DNA of 64,000 bases, taken from Bacteroidota bacterium. GTDB lineage: Bacteria; Bacteroidota; Ignavibacteria; Ignavibacteriales; SURF-24. A program made the position numbers and the translations under genes. Shown here piece by piece: positions 46,833 through 57,644 of the stretch. A model generated the notes under the pieces. The model was not told the DNA's origin. It ran no database searches and saw only the letters and a list, made by a program, of their open reading frames with translations. Location of the stretch: the NCBI GenBank assembly GCA_030706145.1, contig JAUZPB010000003.1:26283-90282 (forward strand). The letters are read 5' to 3'. How positions within the stretch are numbered: the stretch's first letter is position 1; every line of letters starts with the position of its first letter.

Positions 46833-47798
46833 TCAGTAGATAACATTATCCTTTAATTCATCTACCAGGTATTTGTTAATAAGAACCTCCAGGTTCCTTG
46901 GCAATACATTTAGATATTCTTCTAGACCTAATTCTTTTAGTTTATTTACTGTGCTTTGCGGCAATTTCTTTTTTGGGATTTTTTTCAAAATCAAGCGACT
47001 TTCTTCTTCTGAAAAAGAGAGGCGCTCCTCTGCCCTATATTTTACTATTGAATTTAACGGACAGGCTTCCTGGCACAATAAGCACCCCACAAGGCAATTG
47101 TGCCATTTGGGATCTATCCAATCAGGAAATTTTCCAGGGAATTCGTTTTTGAAGGTAAGGCATTTTTCAGCATGGAGTAAAAATCTTTCTGAAGAAATAG
47201 CCCCTGTCGGGCAAGCCTTAAAGCATTCTTTACATTTAATACATGTCTTATTAAGCTCCACCTCCTGCCAATTATCCTCAAGACAAGGAAGGTTGGTATA
47301 GAAAGCAGCAAGCCTGTAATAGCTGCCCATTTTTTCAATATAGGTCACATTATTCCTCCCATATTTAGCCAGACCACTTCTTACAGAGAGTAACTTTAAT
47401 GGCAGTTTTGCTTTTCTGAGTGTGTAACCTGCCGTATTAAGGAAGACCTTAAGTATAGATTCAATTTTATTGTCAGTCTCATAAGAATAAGTTGGTGGAA
47501 TTGTCAGAAGAAGTTTGTGCCGATCAAACTCAAAAGATACCTGAGTCTTACTCTGCTCTGTTGCTGTAATTATCACAGATCTTTCGTCAGAAAATTCCTC
47601 GGGATATTCCCAGTCAAATCCGCTAAGCTCCTTATCATAGAAGTCCTGGTCCACTATTTCAGTATTCTGATATCTTTCAATATCCAGCTGAAGTTCACTA
47701 AGATGTTTAATTGCAACTATTTTTCCCCTAGACCCAGCCTGGCAGATAACGGAATACAAAGAAGCTGTTAATTGTTCTAAGTCCATATTTACCTCCAC
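46833..47798 (-). CDS. 4Fe-4S double-cluster protein with QueG-like C-terminal region
   Basis: CIKCKECFKACPTGAIS and CLVGCLLCQEACPLN; N-terminal region not recognised as the canonical QueG domain. Confidence 0.7.
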   Translation of the reverse strand: MEVNMDLEQLTASLYSVICQAGSRGKIVAIKHLSELQLDIERYQNTEIVDQDFYDKELSGFDWEYPEEFSDERSVIITATEQSKTQVSFEFDRHKLLLTIPPTYSYETDNKIESILKVFLNTAGYTLRKAKLPLKLLSVRSGLAKYGRNNVTYIEKMGSYYRLAAFYTNLPCLEDNWQEVELNKTCIKCKECFKACPTGAISSERFLLHAEKCLTFKNEFPGKFPDWIDPKWHNCLVGCLLCQEACPLNSIVKYRAEERLSFSEEESRLILKKIPKKKLPQSTVNKLKELGLEEYLNVLPRNLEVLINKYLVDELKDNVIY

Positions 47799-47957
47799 AG
47801 TTTACGCTTTAGCTTCGGGACAAAAAAAAGAAAAGATAGAGAAGAAAAAGAAAAAAGCTGAAAATGCACCATTTCCTGTGGTAATATAAAAAAATCCCCG
47901 ATCCCGGAAAGATCATAATTATGGTAGCAATTTCAGCTAAAAGGAATTGATTTTCGC

Positions 47958-49193
47958 TTAGAAGCTAAGTCTCCGCAGTTTAGGCGCTAGTTTTCTAACA
48001 GAAGCTACAACGGCTAGAGTCATACTTCCTCCAAAGATAACCGAAGGAATAAGTCCAAGCAGTTTAGCTGCCAGACCTGATTCAAAAGAGCCAAGTTCGT
48101 TTGAAGAACCTATAAAAATACCATTTACAGCAGAGACCCTGCCTCTCATTTCATCTGGTGTATATATTTGGATAATAGTAGCTCTAATAATAACGCTGAC
48201 ATTATCAAACATACCGCTTATCATGAGGATAAACATTGTCAGGTAAAAGCTTTTTGATATAGCAAAAAGGATAATGCACACTCCAAAGCCAAAGACGCAT
48301 ATAAGAAGATTTCTTCCAGCCTTTTTGAAAGGGGGCCAATAGGCCTGAACTAACGACATAATAATGGCGCCTACAGCCGGGGCGGCTCTAAGAAATCCCA
48401 GTCCCTTGGCACCTGTATGGAGCACCTGATCTGCAAAGATCGGCAGTACAGATATTGCCCCGCCGAAGAACACAGCGAACATATCCAGACTAATGGCACT
48501 TAAGATGATCTGATTACCAAAGACAAATTTGAGTCCGGAGGAAAGGCTTTCCCAAATAGTTTCATCCTTAGTTCTTACTGGGACAGGGCGTTTTTTGACG
48601 AAAAAGAAAAACAGCCAGCCAATAGCAGAAAAAGCCATAACGAAAAAGTAAGCCGTACCGAATCCCCAGAAGCCGCAAAGGAGGCCTCCAATTGCAGGTC
48701 CTCCCACTTCAGCTACCTGCCAAGCAACGCTATTCCAGGTAGAAGCATTGCCAAAGAGTTCTTTTGGTACTAGTTGTGCAGCAAAAGCGTTCTGTGCTGG
48801 GGATAAAAACCCGCGGGCAAGTCCTGTAATAAAAATGACCATATATATGGGCATTGGACCGAAGGAAGAAAGAAGAGGCTGAAGAACAGTTGAGATAAGG
48901 AGCAGAGCGATCGTACAAATAAAATAGACAAGATTCGAGAGAAGAATTATATATTTCCTATCGACAAGATCAGCAATATGTCCAGCAAAGAGCGTTACGC
49001 CCAAGAAAGGTATGGCCTCAGCCATACCAATCAGGCCAAGAGAAAGCGCATCATGAGTGATTTGATAGATTTGCCAACCTATAACCACCGACTGCATTTG
49101 AATAGCAAAGGTAATAAGGAACCTTGCTGTAATAAATCTCCTGTAATCAACTATCTTAAGAGCAGCATAAGCATCGTTTGTATTAAGATCCAC
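47958..49193 (-). CDS. MFS transporter (EntS/MFS_3-like)
   Basis: FLITFAIQMQSVVIGWQIYQITHDALSLGLIGMAEAIPFLGVTLFAGHIADLVDRK; multiple TM segments. Confidence 0.87.
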   Translation of the reverse strand: MDLNTNDAYAALKIVDYRRFITARFLITFAIQMQSVVIGWQIYQITHDALSLGLIGMAEAIPFLGVTLFAGHIADLVDRKYIILLSNLVYFICTIALLLISTVLQPLLSSFGPMPIYMVIFITGLARGFLSPAQNAFAAQLVPKELFGNASTWNSVAWQVAEVGGPAIGGLLCGFWGFGTAYFFVMAFSAIGWLFFFFVKKRPVPVRTKDETIWESLSSGLKFVFGNQIILSAISLDMFAVFFGGAISVLPIFADQVLHTGAKGLGFLRAAPAVGAIIMSLVQAYWPPFKKAGRNLLICVFGFGVCIILFAISKSFYLTMFILMISGMFDNVSVIIRATIIQIYTPDEMRGRVSAVNGIFIGSSNELGSFESGLAAKLLGLIPSVIFGGSMTLAVVASVRKLAPKLRRLSF

Positions 49194-49336
49194 AAAAATT
49201 CCTAACTATAATATTCCAAAAAATTCTCACAAACCTACATTGAAATTGAAGAATTCTCAAGTGGAATATTTGAAATTTGCAAACTGCGCCCGCGCTATGC
49301 TTGCGGGGCACAGCATATTAAGTATTGAGAACAATA

Positions 49337-51766
49337 TTAGAAAGTACTCTTCCCGCTTGCATCTCTGCCATCATCAAGATTTCGATCGCGTCTTTCCTTA
49401 TAATCGTTAAACATATAGCTAAAGGAAATTGAAATGCCGCGACTATTCTTAACTCTGAAAGAACTCTTTGAGTAAAAATTTCCTCCAAATGTTTCGTCAT
49501 CGTATTTCTGGGAATTCAAAATATCACTAAATGACAGGCTTATTCTTAGTTTCTGATCGAGTATGCTTTTGCTTAGGCTTAATGAGAGATATTTCATTTC
49601 ACTACTATTCTCTCTTCTTGTTTCTGTAGAAGGGACGTAATAAAGAGACATGCTTGCATTTACATCGTACCAGAGTTTTAATCCAAGGCTAGCATTAAGA
49701 GTTGGTCTTTTTACAAGATAGGACAAGTCCTCTGAATAATATGTTCCTTCCTGACGCCTCCACATATATTCAAATCTTATGTTTATCATAGTTATGAAAT
49801 CAGGAAGGTGGAAAGGCATTGCAGGACTATTGTAATATGGTAAGGTAACTTCAATTCCATAAGTTTTATTTGTACCAAGATTAATATAGCTATTTGTAGA
49901 AATGCTATCCTGAAGGTTGGTTGAAGCGCCTGTAAACATACCAGTTGAGAATACATAATAGAAATTAAGGAACTGCGTACAAGTAAGGCTATATGCATTT
50001 ATGAAGTAAGGTCTTAGCTTTGGGTTTCCTTCCTGGAATTCATTTGGACCATTATACACTCTGAAAGGATTGACAAAATAGAGCTGTGGATATTTTACCC
50101 TGCGGAAAGCAGCAAATGTAATATTCTGCCCCTCAAAAACCTTATAGCCAATAGAAATATCAGGGAACAGATTAAAATAATTTTCTTTGAAATCCTGATT
50201 AATTGTAAACTGCTCTCCGTGAGTAGACAAGTTCTCCATTCTAAGTCCGGCTTTTATCTCGAAGCGGTCGATCTTCTGATAATATGTAGCATAGAGGGCA
50301 TGAATATTCTCAGTATAGCGGAAACGGTTACCAAGGTTCATGCTATCGAGCCAAGTATTCTTCAGGTAAGAGTAATCAAATACATTATAGTTATTTTCTC
50401 TGAACCTTGTGGTAAAATTATAGCCAGCCTCTAACCTACCATTGCTAAATGGATAAGTGTAATCTGTCTTAAAGATAAATGTATTTGCGCTTACATCTGT
50501 TCCGCTATTCTGAAGATTTGGGCTAGAAGGCTTATAGTTGTAAACCACGTTCATATTATTTGAATTAGGGTTATCCAGTTTAGTAAAGAGCGCATCGAAA
50601 ATTATTTCGTGTCCTTTGGCAGCGAACTTTTTCTTATAATATCCATAGAATGAGAGATTATCATAAGTATAATCGGAATTTGTACTATTTTTATAATAAT
50701 ATTGAGTTATCTGCTGGTCATTATCTATTCTAGTGTCATTTATGTTATCGGTAGTTCCTTTTGTTCTTTGATAGGTAGTGTAGAAAGTAAACAAATTGTT
50801 ATCATCTAATGTATAATCTAGTCCCAGTTTTCCAGTTCCCATATAGCCATCATAATTATAACCACTACTAGACTTTTGGAAATGCAGATTTTTGCTGTAA
50901 TAGTTTGTTTTCTCTGTTTGGCCTGTATTTTCTCCTTTACCAAATCCTCCAAAGAAAGAACCGAAGAAATTAAACTTATTTACTTTATAATTAAGATTAA
51001 CTCCGCCGAAGTTTCTGTTATTAGTAGCAGTAGACAAACTAACTGAGCCATTATAGTTATCGAGTGTATTTTTCTTAGAGATCAAATTTACTATATAGGC
51101 GCCACCTTCAGCGCTTTCCTTTGCTCCCGGGGAGAGAATTACTTCTACCTGGTCTAGCATACTAGCGGGCATTTGTGCAAGTGCATCTACCGGCAGTTCA
51201 AATGGTCTTCCATCTATCTGAAGTTTTACATCCTGACCACGTACAGAAATTTTATTAGTAGCAGGATCTACATCTACGGCTCCTGAATTCTTCAGTGCGT
51301 CTGTTACAGAGCTAGAGCCGCCAGGAACCATATCCATATTAACTACTTTGCGATCAAGCTTGTATTCAACAACAGGTTTTAATGATTTAATAACTATCTC
51401 CGGCAGTACAACTGCAGTTGATTTCAGTTTAATTACACCCATAACCGAATTTTCTTCCAGGGATATAGAATCAACTATTTGAGTCTGATAACCTACCATT
51501 GAAAACTTTGCCCTTACCGGGCTTTCCGGAATATTATTTATTGTATAGAAGCCTTTTTCATTTGTTGTTGCTCCGGTCAGTTCCTTATTATCCTGCCTTG
51601 AAGTTACAAGGACTGTAACGCCAGCAAGGGGTTTTCCTGTATTCAAATCGGCAACAGCGCCTTTTAGCTTAAAACTTTCCTGTTTTTTCTGGGCCTGCAG
51701 AGTTGGAGGTAAAAATAAGAAACACAAGAAGAAAGAGAGAAATAGAAGTGTTTTTCTGACTATCAT
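49337..51766 (-). CDS. outer-membrane beta-barrel / TonB-dependent receptor family protein
   Basis: Carboxypeptidase-regulatory-like N-terminus (LKGAVADLNTGKPLAGVTVLVTS); plug MPASMLDQVEVILSPGAKESAEGGAYIVNLISKKN. Confidence 0.88.
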   Translation of the reverse strand: MIVRKTLLFLSFFLCFLFLPPTLQAQKKQESFKLKGAVADLNTGKPLAGVTVLVTSRQDNKELTGATTNEKGFYTINNIPESPVRAKFSMVGYQTQIVDSISLEENSVMGVIKLKSTAVVLPEIVIKSLKPVVEYKLDRKVVNMDMVPGGSSSVTDALKNSGAVDVDPATNKISVRGQDVKLQIDGRPFELPVDALAQMPASMLDQVEVILSPGAKESAEGGAYIVNLISKKNTLDNYNGSVSLSTATNNRNFGGVNLNYKVNKFNFFGSFFGGFGKGENTGQTEKTNYYSKNLHFQKSSSGYNYDGYMGTGKLGLDYTLDDNNLFTFYTTYQRTKGTTDNINDTRIDNDQQITQYYYKNSTNSDYTYDNLSFYGYYKKKFAAKGHEIIFDALFTKLDNPNSNNMNVVYNYKPSSPNLQNSGTDVSANTFIFKTDYTYPFSNGRLEAGYNFTTRFRENNYNVFDYSYLKNTWLDSMNLGNRFRYTENIHALYATYYQKIDRFEIKAGLRMENLSTHGEQFTINQDFKENYFNLFPDISIGYKVFEGQNITFAAFRRVKYPQLYFVNPFRVYNGPNEFQEGNPKLRPYFINAYSLTCTQFLNFYYVFSTGMFTGASTNLQDSISTNSYINLGTNKTYGIEVTLPYYNSPAMPFHLPDFITMINIRFEYMWRRQEGTYYSEDLSYLVKRPTLNASLGLKLWYDVNASMSLYYVPSTETRRENSSEMKYLSLSLSKSILDQKLRISLSFSDILNSQKYDDETFGGNFYSKSSFRVKNSRGISISFSYMFNDYKERRDRNLDDGRDASGKSTF

Positions 51767-51907
51767 AGCTATCCCTGAAATAATGTGAAAATGGATTTTA
51801 ATTAAGTCTACGGATTTATACCCCTATAATAGTGAAAAAAACACACTTGCCGGAAAATTCAGCACTTTTTTTTATTAAATTTCTGTTTTGATAACAGTTA
51901 TTAAGTT

Positions 51908-52966
51908 TTAGAGAAGTCTTGTATTTCCTTTTTCGTGCTCAAGCAGCCATTGTTTCCTCCATATACCACCCCCGTACCCCGTAAGGTTACCATTTTCGCC
52001 AATAACCCTGTGGCAAGGAATTATAATAGATATTTTATTATCCCCATTTGCTTTACCAACAGCTCTTACTGCATTTTCATGACCAATCTCAATTGCCTGT
52101 TTTTTATAAGATCGGACTTGTCCAAAAGGGATCTCAAGGAGAGCTTTCCATGCTTTTTTTTGAAAATCAGAGCCGGTCATAACCAAAGGCAAATCAAACT
52201 CTTTCCTCTCACCATTAAAATATTCTTCAAGCTGTTTGTTAAGTTCAGGAAAAAACCTGCTATTTCCCGGCAAAATTACAGCATTAAGGGATCTTTCGAG
52301 GTATTTTAGTTCGCTTTCCAGCATTCGCCTGTCTGTAAATTCCAGAAGGCATATACCCTCATCAGTAGCGCCAGCTAACATAGGACCAAGTGGAGTAGAT
52401 ATTCTGGTTACATTTACAACTGTCTTTTTCTTGCTTTGTCCAGGCCTAATGCTTGTTACTTTCTTAAATGCATCCTGAAATCCACTTAGAGAATCATACC
52501 CATTTTCCATAGCTGCCGAGGCCACATTCTCGCCATACTTTATATTCCCTATTGCCCTGTTTATTCTTATCATTCTCTGATATGAATGAAAAGTAACACC
52601 GTGGTTCTTCTTGAACCAGCGTCTTATTTTGTTAGGATCAATTTGTCTTTCTCTAATAAAAGAATCTGTAATGCGAATATGGGGTTTATTCTCAAGTTCT
52701 TTCATAAAGCGGCTGATATATTCAGGAATATTACCTTTTTGTTCCATAGGGTGGCAAATCTTGCACGGTCTGTAGCCGTTTGACAAGGCATCCTTAACTG
52801 ACCTAAAAAACTCAACGTTTTCTTTTTTAGGTTTTCTAGCCGTACAGGTTGGGCGGCAGAATACGCCTGTTGTCTTTACTCCCACGTAAAAAATCCCCTC
52901 ATACTGGCTATCTTTATTTAACAAAGCCTTATACATAGTTTCATCTTCAAGAAGCAAATCATTCAT
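51908..52966 (-). CDS. ada: bifunctional DNA alkylation repair regulator / O6-methylguanine-DNA methyltransferase
   Basis: FCRPTCTARKPKKENVEFF...YRPCKICHP (Ada Zn domain), AraC HTH, IIPCHRVIGENGNLTGYGGG (MGMT active site). Confidence 0.95.
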   Translation of the reverse strand: MNDLLLEDETMYKALLNKDSQYEGIFYVGVKTTGVFCRPTCTARKPKKENVEFFRSVKDALSNGYRPCKICHPMEQKGNIPEYISRFMKELENKPHIRITDSFIRERQIDPNKIRRWFKKNHGVTFHSYQRMIRINRAIGNIKYGENVASAAMENGYDSLSGFQDAFKKVTSIRPGQSKKKTVVNVTRISTPLGPMLAGATDEGICLLEFTDRRMLESELKYLERSLNAVILPGNSRFFPELNKQLEEYFNGERKEFDLPLVMTGSDFQKKAWKALLEIPFGQVRSYKKQAIEIGHENAVRAVGKANGDNKISIIIPCHRVIGENGNLTGYGGGIWRKQWLLEHEKGNTRLL

Positions 52967-53314
52967 TTCTAATCCTTTTTTATAGGAAAATTAGCTAATC
53001 GATAAGACCTAATCCACCGAAAATTTGTCGTGTATTTTTAAATAAAACATTAAAAATTTTAATTATTAAAGTTGGTTTAGTTTAACCCAGGGGATAAATT
53101 TTTACCATAAACTTCCCTACAGACTTTTCGACAGTCAATCAGCGGATCAGTAAAATTGCAAAATAAATGAAGAAAATAAGGCTATGAAAAATGATAAGGC
53201 GCAAAGGTAAAACTAATTGGATTGTTGTTTGCCTCCTAATGGCCGAAATTTCATTTCCTTGATTTCCGTAGTTCATTTTGATTTGAAGTCTAGAAATTCT
53301 GGAACGGTTTCAGC

Positions 53315-55216
53315 GTGGTTATACTAAGAAGAAGAGATATGAATAGACGTTTTTTTCCAAAATCCGGCATTTTTCACAAAATATTTAGCAGTTTATTATT
53401 TTTAAGGTCAGCAAAAAAGGATTACAAGCAGTGGCTTGAAGCTTTCAGGAACATACCAGGTTTTTTGAAACTAGCCTGGAGGGGGAACCGGAATCTTGTT
53501 TTAACGGGTGTTAGCTTAAGAATACTCTATTCAGCCATTCCTTTAAGCATTCTTTTTGTTGGAAAACTGATTGTTGACGAAGTAATTCTGATTGCAGGCA
53601 ATCACAACGACCATGATCTTTCGAAGATAGTAATTTATATTGCAGCAGAGTTTTTCCTTACAATATGCTCAAGTTTTCTGCGCCGGGGAATCCAGGCCAA
53701 TAACCGCCTGGTCTCAGAATTCTTTGTAAACCACTCTTCCTTAAAACTGATGGAACATGCCTCGACACTGGATCTGGATCAGTTCGAAAACCCTGAATTT
53801 TACGATAAGCTTCACAGGGCAAGGTATTATACACAAAACCGTGTAGATTCTCTGATAGATATCTTTGATCAGATACAGGATATATTCATTTTTATTTCGC
53901 TCATCTTAAGCCTTATAAGCTTTAATCCCTGGCTTGTTATTCTTCTGATATTAACCTCAATTCCCTCACTTTTATCCGAGTTTTATTTTAACAGAGAGAC
54001 ATATTCATTTATAGAAAATTCGACTCCCGAAAGGCGTGAACTTGATTACCTTTGCGAAATAAGCACTAGTAACCAGACAGTAAAAGAAATAAAGATATTC
54101 GGGCTTTCAGATTTTTTCGTAAAGCAGTTCAGAAATCTTGCTGGAAAGCATTATGACAAGAAGAAAAATATAACCTACAAAAGGACAAAGTGGAGTCTTT
54201 TCTTCTCCATTTTATCTAGCATAGGTTATTATGGCAGTTATGCCCTTGTAGTATCTTCAACAATTAAGGGAAACATTTCCCTTGGTGAATTAACCTTCTT
54301 TTTCGGTTCTTTTGAATGGCTAAAGGAATTACTTGAAATTTCCTTTGACAGACTCTCAAAAATTGCGCAGAGTGCACTGCATATAAAGGATTATTTCGAT
54401 TTTTTCAGAATAAAGCCAGTCATACGAATAAGCGGTTTCAGAAGGCCATTTCCAAAACCTATTTTGTTCGGATTTACATTTCAGAATGTGGGATTTAAGT
54501 ATAATGGATCGGAGCGCTGGGTAGTACGGAATCTGAATTTTAGCATTGATCCAAAGGAAAGAATAGCCATAGTTGGTGAAAATGGAGCAGGAAAGACTAC
54601 CATAACGAAACTACTTTGCAGGTTATATGAGCCAAGTGAAGGGACCATATTTTTAGACGGGCATGATCTTAAGGAATATGACATTGAAGATTTTCACAAA
54701 GAAATCGGAGTTGTCTTCCAGGATTTTAACAAATACAATATGAGTGTATCGGACAACATTTCTGTAGGCAGGATTGAAAAGAAAGATGACCTGGATCTAA
54801 TAAAGTATTCAGCAAGTCAAAGTCTGGCCGATAAGTTCATTGAAAAGCTGCCCCAGGGATATAACCAGCTACTTGGCAGGCGGTATGAAAGAGGCATTGA
54901 GCTTTCAGGCGGTCAGTGGCAAAAGCTTGCTCTTTCGCGCACTTTTATGCGTGATGCACAGTTAGTAATACTTGATGAGCCATCAGCTTCACTTGACCCG
55001 AGGTCCGAATATGAGCTTTTCCAGAGATACATTAAGTATACTCAGGATAAAATGGTAGTTCTTATTTCTCACAGGTTCTCAAATGTCCGTATGGCAGACA
55101 GGATCCTGGTCCTCAAGAATGGAAGTCTTGTAGAAACAGGATCTCATCATGAACTATTATATAAGCAAGGCTTGTATGCAGAAATGTTTAACCTTCAGGC
55201 TCAAGGCTACAGATAA
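53315..55216 (+). CDS. ABC transporter, fused permease/ATP-binding protein
   Basis: Walker A GENGAGKTT, signature LSGGQWQKLALSR, Walker B LVILDEPSASLDP, N-terminal TM domain; ATG at 53339 may be the true start. Confidence 0.92.
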   Translation: MVILRRRDMNRRFFPKSGIFHKIFSSLLFLRSAKKDYKQWLEAFRNIPGFLKLAWRGNRNLVLTGVSLRILYSAIPLSILFVGKLIVDEVILIAGNHNDHDLSKIVIYIAAEFFLTICSSFLRRGIQANNRLVSEFFVNHSSLKLMEHASTLDLDQFENPEFYDKLHRARYYTQNRVDSLIDIFDQIQDIFIFISLILSLISFNPWLVILLILTSIPSLLSEFYFNRETYSFIENSTPERRELDYLCEISTSNQTVKEIKIFGLSDFFVKQFRNLAGKHYDKKKNITYKRTKWSLFFSILSSIGYYGSYALVVSSTIKGNISLGELTFFFGSFEWLKELLEISFDRLSKIAQSALHIKDYFDFFRIKPVIRISGFRRPFPKPILFGFTFQNVGFKYNGSERWVVRNLNFSIDPKERIAIVGENGAGKTTITKLLCRLYEPSEGTIFLDGHDLKEYDIEDFHKEIGVVFQDFNKYNMSVSDNISVGRIEKKDDLDLIKYSASQSLADKFIEKLPQGYNQLLGRRYERGIELSGGQWQKLALSRTFMRDAQLVILDEPSASLDPRSEYELFQRYIKYTQDKMVVLISHRFSNVRMADRILVLKNGSLVETGSHHELLYKQGLYAEMFNLQAQGYR

Positions 55217-55255
55217 TATCAATACAATCCTTTTATAAGGCCAGCACTGCCAGAT

Positions 55256-55861
55256 TTATTTCCCTGAAGAAAAGCGTTTTGCCCATTGGATGTTTGGAAC
55301 GCTAACATATTGTCCATCTTTCCACCTGTAGAGGGTTGCGCTAACGGGTTGTACATTTTTTTCTTTTGTCTTTTTATTTTTTACCAGGTCCATATTTGTA
55401 ACCAGGATGCTAAGGTCTTCTGATCCTTTTTTCTCATAAAATAGTTCGGGATAGATATCTGAATTTGCTTCAAGAACACTTTCAACGTTACCATCTTTGT
55501 AAGCATAGACAGAAAAATGATAAGCAACACCCGACATCCAGATAATAAGCAGATTCCCGGAGTTATCCTTCAGGGGAATAATTCCAACCGGATAGTCTCT
55601 GCTGTTTATTGAAAAGAGTCTGTCATTTTCTTTTAATGAATCCTTATAGAAGGCAAGGTTTCTCAGTTTATAACCCGCACTATCGATTTCTTCAATTACA
55701 GTCTGAATAACAGTTTGGCCGTTTCCCCAGGGGATGAGAAGCCTAAGACTCCCTTTAACCTCGGGAGGAAGGGCTCCGCTTTGAGGCGGGCGCTGAGTTG
55801 AGGCTGCACATCCACCTAAGACAAAGAGTGCGACAAATAATATGTATTTAATACTTTTCAT
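55256..55861 (-). CDS. hypothetical lipoprotein
   Basis: MKSIKYILFVALFVLGGCAAS lipobox; track start at 56071 overlaps the divergent methyltransferase, so trimmed. Confidence 0.72.
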   Translation of the reverse strand: MKSIKYILFVALFVLGGCAASTQRPPQSGALPPEVKGSLRLLIPWGNGQTVIQTVIEEIDSAGYKLRNLAFYKDSLKENDRLFSINSRDYPVGIIPLKDNSGNLLIIWMSGVAYHFSVYAYKDGNVESVLEANSDIYPELFYEKKGSEDLSILVTNMDLVKNKKTKEKNVQPVSATLYRWKDGQYVSVPNIQWAKRFSSGK

Positions 55862-55982
55862 TTCGAATTCCGTGTAGTTAGTCGTGATAAAATAATTTTC
55901 AATATTAGAATTTAACAAAAATCCAGCATTCAAAATAATTTTACGTTGTAATAAGGATAAAGTATTTTTTATATTTTGCCCT

Positions 55983-57458
55983 ATGATAAGAAAAAGTGAG
56001 TTAACCCCTTTAGAAAGTGAATCCCCATGTGAATTTGCCGGCAGACTAGCAGATATGTCAGCCGGGAGCAAGCCTGCTCATAAGAAACAGGCTTTAGGTC
56101 AATTCTTTACTCCGCCTGAAACTGCGCGTTTTATGGCTAAATTCTATAGCTTAAGGGAAGACCAAAAGCACATTCGAATACTTGACCCCGGAACGGGAAG
56201 CGGTTTGCTAAGCTGTGCATTAGCTGAGAAGATAGCTAAAGAAAAAAAATCCATTAGATCAATTGAGCTTATCTGTTATGAGATAGATGATGAAGTCATT
56301 AGCTTTACGAGACTTTCACTCGATCATCTAAAAAACTGGATCTCAAATTATGGAATAAAGCTTGAGTATGAACTTCGGTGCAAAGACTTTGTTGAAGATA
56401 ACAGAAATGTGCTGCAGGAAACAAGCAATCTAGATGGCTCCCAGGATGAAAAATTATATGATGTAATAATTTCCAATCCCCCATTTTTCAAGCTTAGCAA
56501 GGAGGACGCAAGGCATTCCCTTGTAAGTCACCTGATTGCAGGCCAGATCAACATATATTCAGTTTTCATTTTCATTGCATCAAAAATGCTAAAAGAAAAT
56601 GGGGAGATGATTTTTCTTATACCAAGAAGTTTTTGTGCCGGTAATTTCTTCAGGCAATTCAGAGAAAAGCTGCTTAGCTTAATAAAGTTTGAGCATATAC
56701 ATCTTTTGGGATCTGGTGCAAAGATCTTTAAGTATGCCAGCGTTCTTTCTGAGACGGTAATGGTACATGCCAGACGAAACAGTACAAAAGAAAAGGTGAG
56801 TTATAAAATTTCGACTTCTTTTTCAGAAAAGAATACGGGAGAAGCAGACTTTAGATATTCCTTTTTATTTGATCCCAAAGAAAATATTATTCCTTTACCC
56901 TCTTGTGCTTCAGAAGCAGAGCTTCTGGAGGATGTGAAGTCATGGAAAGGATCACTTAAGGAAAATAATATTCAGGGGAATACAGGACAAGTTGTCTTGT
57001 CAAAATTATCTAAAGATTCTCTGACTGACAATTCTACTGAAAGGCACACTGAAAAAGCTCTTGTTCTGGGGCTAAATAACTCAGGACTTAACACTCCAAA
57101 GCTATGTGCACCTGAGAGTTACAGAGGAGAATTCATAGAAATAAATGAGCGGACCTGGAATTTTCTTGTACCAAATAAAAACTGCATACTTCTTCGCAGG
57201 TACAACACAAAGCATAAGGACAGAAGAATAGCCGCCGTGGCTTTTTTACGCAAAAGTTATGAAGGCAATTATATAGCTTTTGAAAAGCAGGTAATTTTTC
57301 TTAGCAGTTCCAAAGGCGAACTAAGTGAAAATGAGACTAAAGAACTGGCAGCGTTACTTAACAGCGAAAAAATTGACCAGTATTTAAAGATAATTTACGG
57401 CGATATTAATGTAACTCCTGAAGAATTACTAAACCTTCCCCTTCCATTAAAAGAATAG
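55983..57458 (+). CDS. N6-adenine DNA methyltransferase (type II, GQFFTP..NPPF class)
   Basis: Motif X-like GQFFTPPETARFMA, motif I ILDPGTGSGLL, motif IV IISNPPFF. Confidence 0.88.
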   Translation: MIRKSELTPLESESPCEFAGRLADMSAGSKPAHKKQALGQFFTPPETARFMAKFYSLREDQKHIRILDPGTGSGLLSCALAEKIAKEKKSIRSIELICYEIDDEVISFTRLSLDHLKNWISNYGIKLEYELRCKDFVEDNRNVLQETSNLDGSQDEKLYDVIISNPPFFKLSKEDARHSLVSHLIAGQINIYSVFIFIASKMLKENGEMIFLIPRSFCAGNFFRQFREKLLSLIKFEHIHLLGSGAKIFKYASVLSETVMVHARRNSTKEKVSYKISTSFSEKNTGEADFRYSFLFDPKENIIPLPSCASEAELLEDVKSWKGSLKENNIQGNTGQVVLSKLSKDSLTDNSTERHTEKALVLGLNNSGLNTPKLCAPESYRGEFIEINERTWNFLVPNKNCILLRRYNTKHKDRRIAAVAFLRKSYEGNYIAFEKQVIFLSSSKGELSENETKELAALLNSEKIDQYLKIIYGDINVTPEELLNLPLPLKE

Positions 57459-57644
57459 ACACTCGAAATAGCAAGATTTCGGAAAAAGTCTCTTTAATGT
57501 TTAATAAAATATTAACATTAATGAGATAGATGTTAAACTATTTATTCTTATTTTTTGTCTATTGTTAAGTATTTTTTCGCTGTTTAAAAAAAAACGGCAT
57601 TCATCCACCAATTTATCTATAATGCATTAAGGATAAGAAAGAAA

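Noticed and set aside
46873-47301. 142-aa (+) ORF and overlapping short ORFs opposite the Fe-S protein
   Set aside because: Antisense to a CDS with clear Cys motifs; no homology recognised.
52989-52998. TAATCGATAA upstream of ada, matching the putative LacI-type motif
   Set aside because: About one such AT-rich word is expected by chance in 64 kb, and ada has no link to pectin use.
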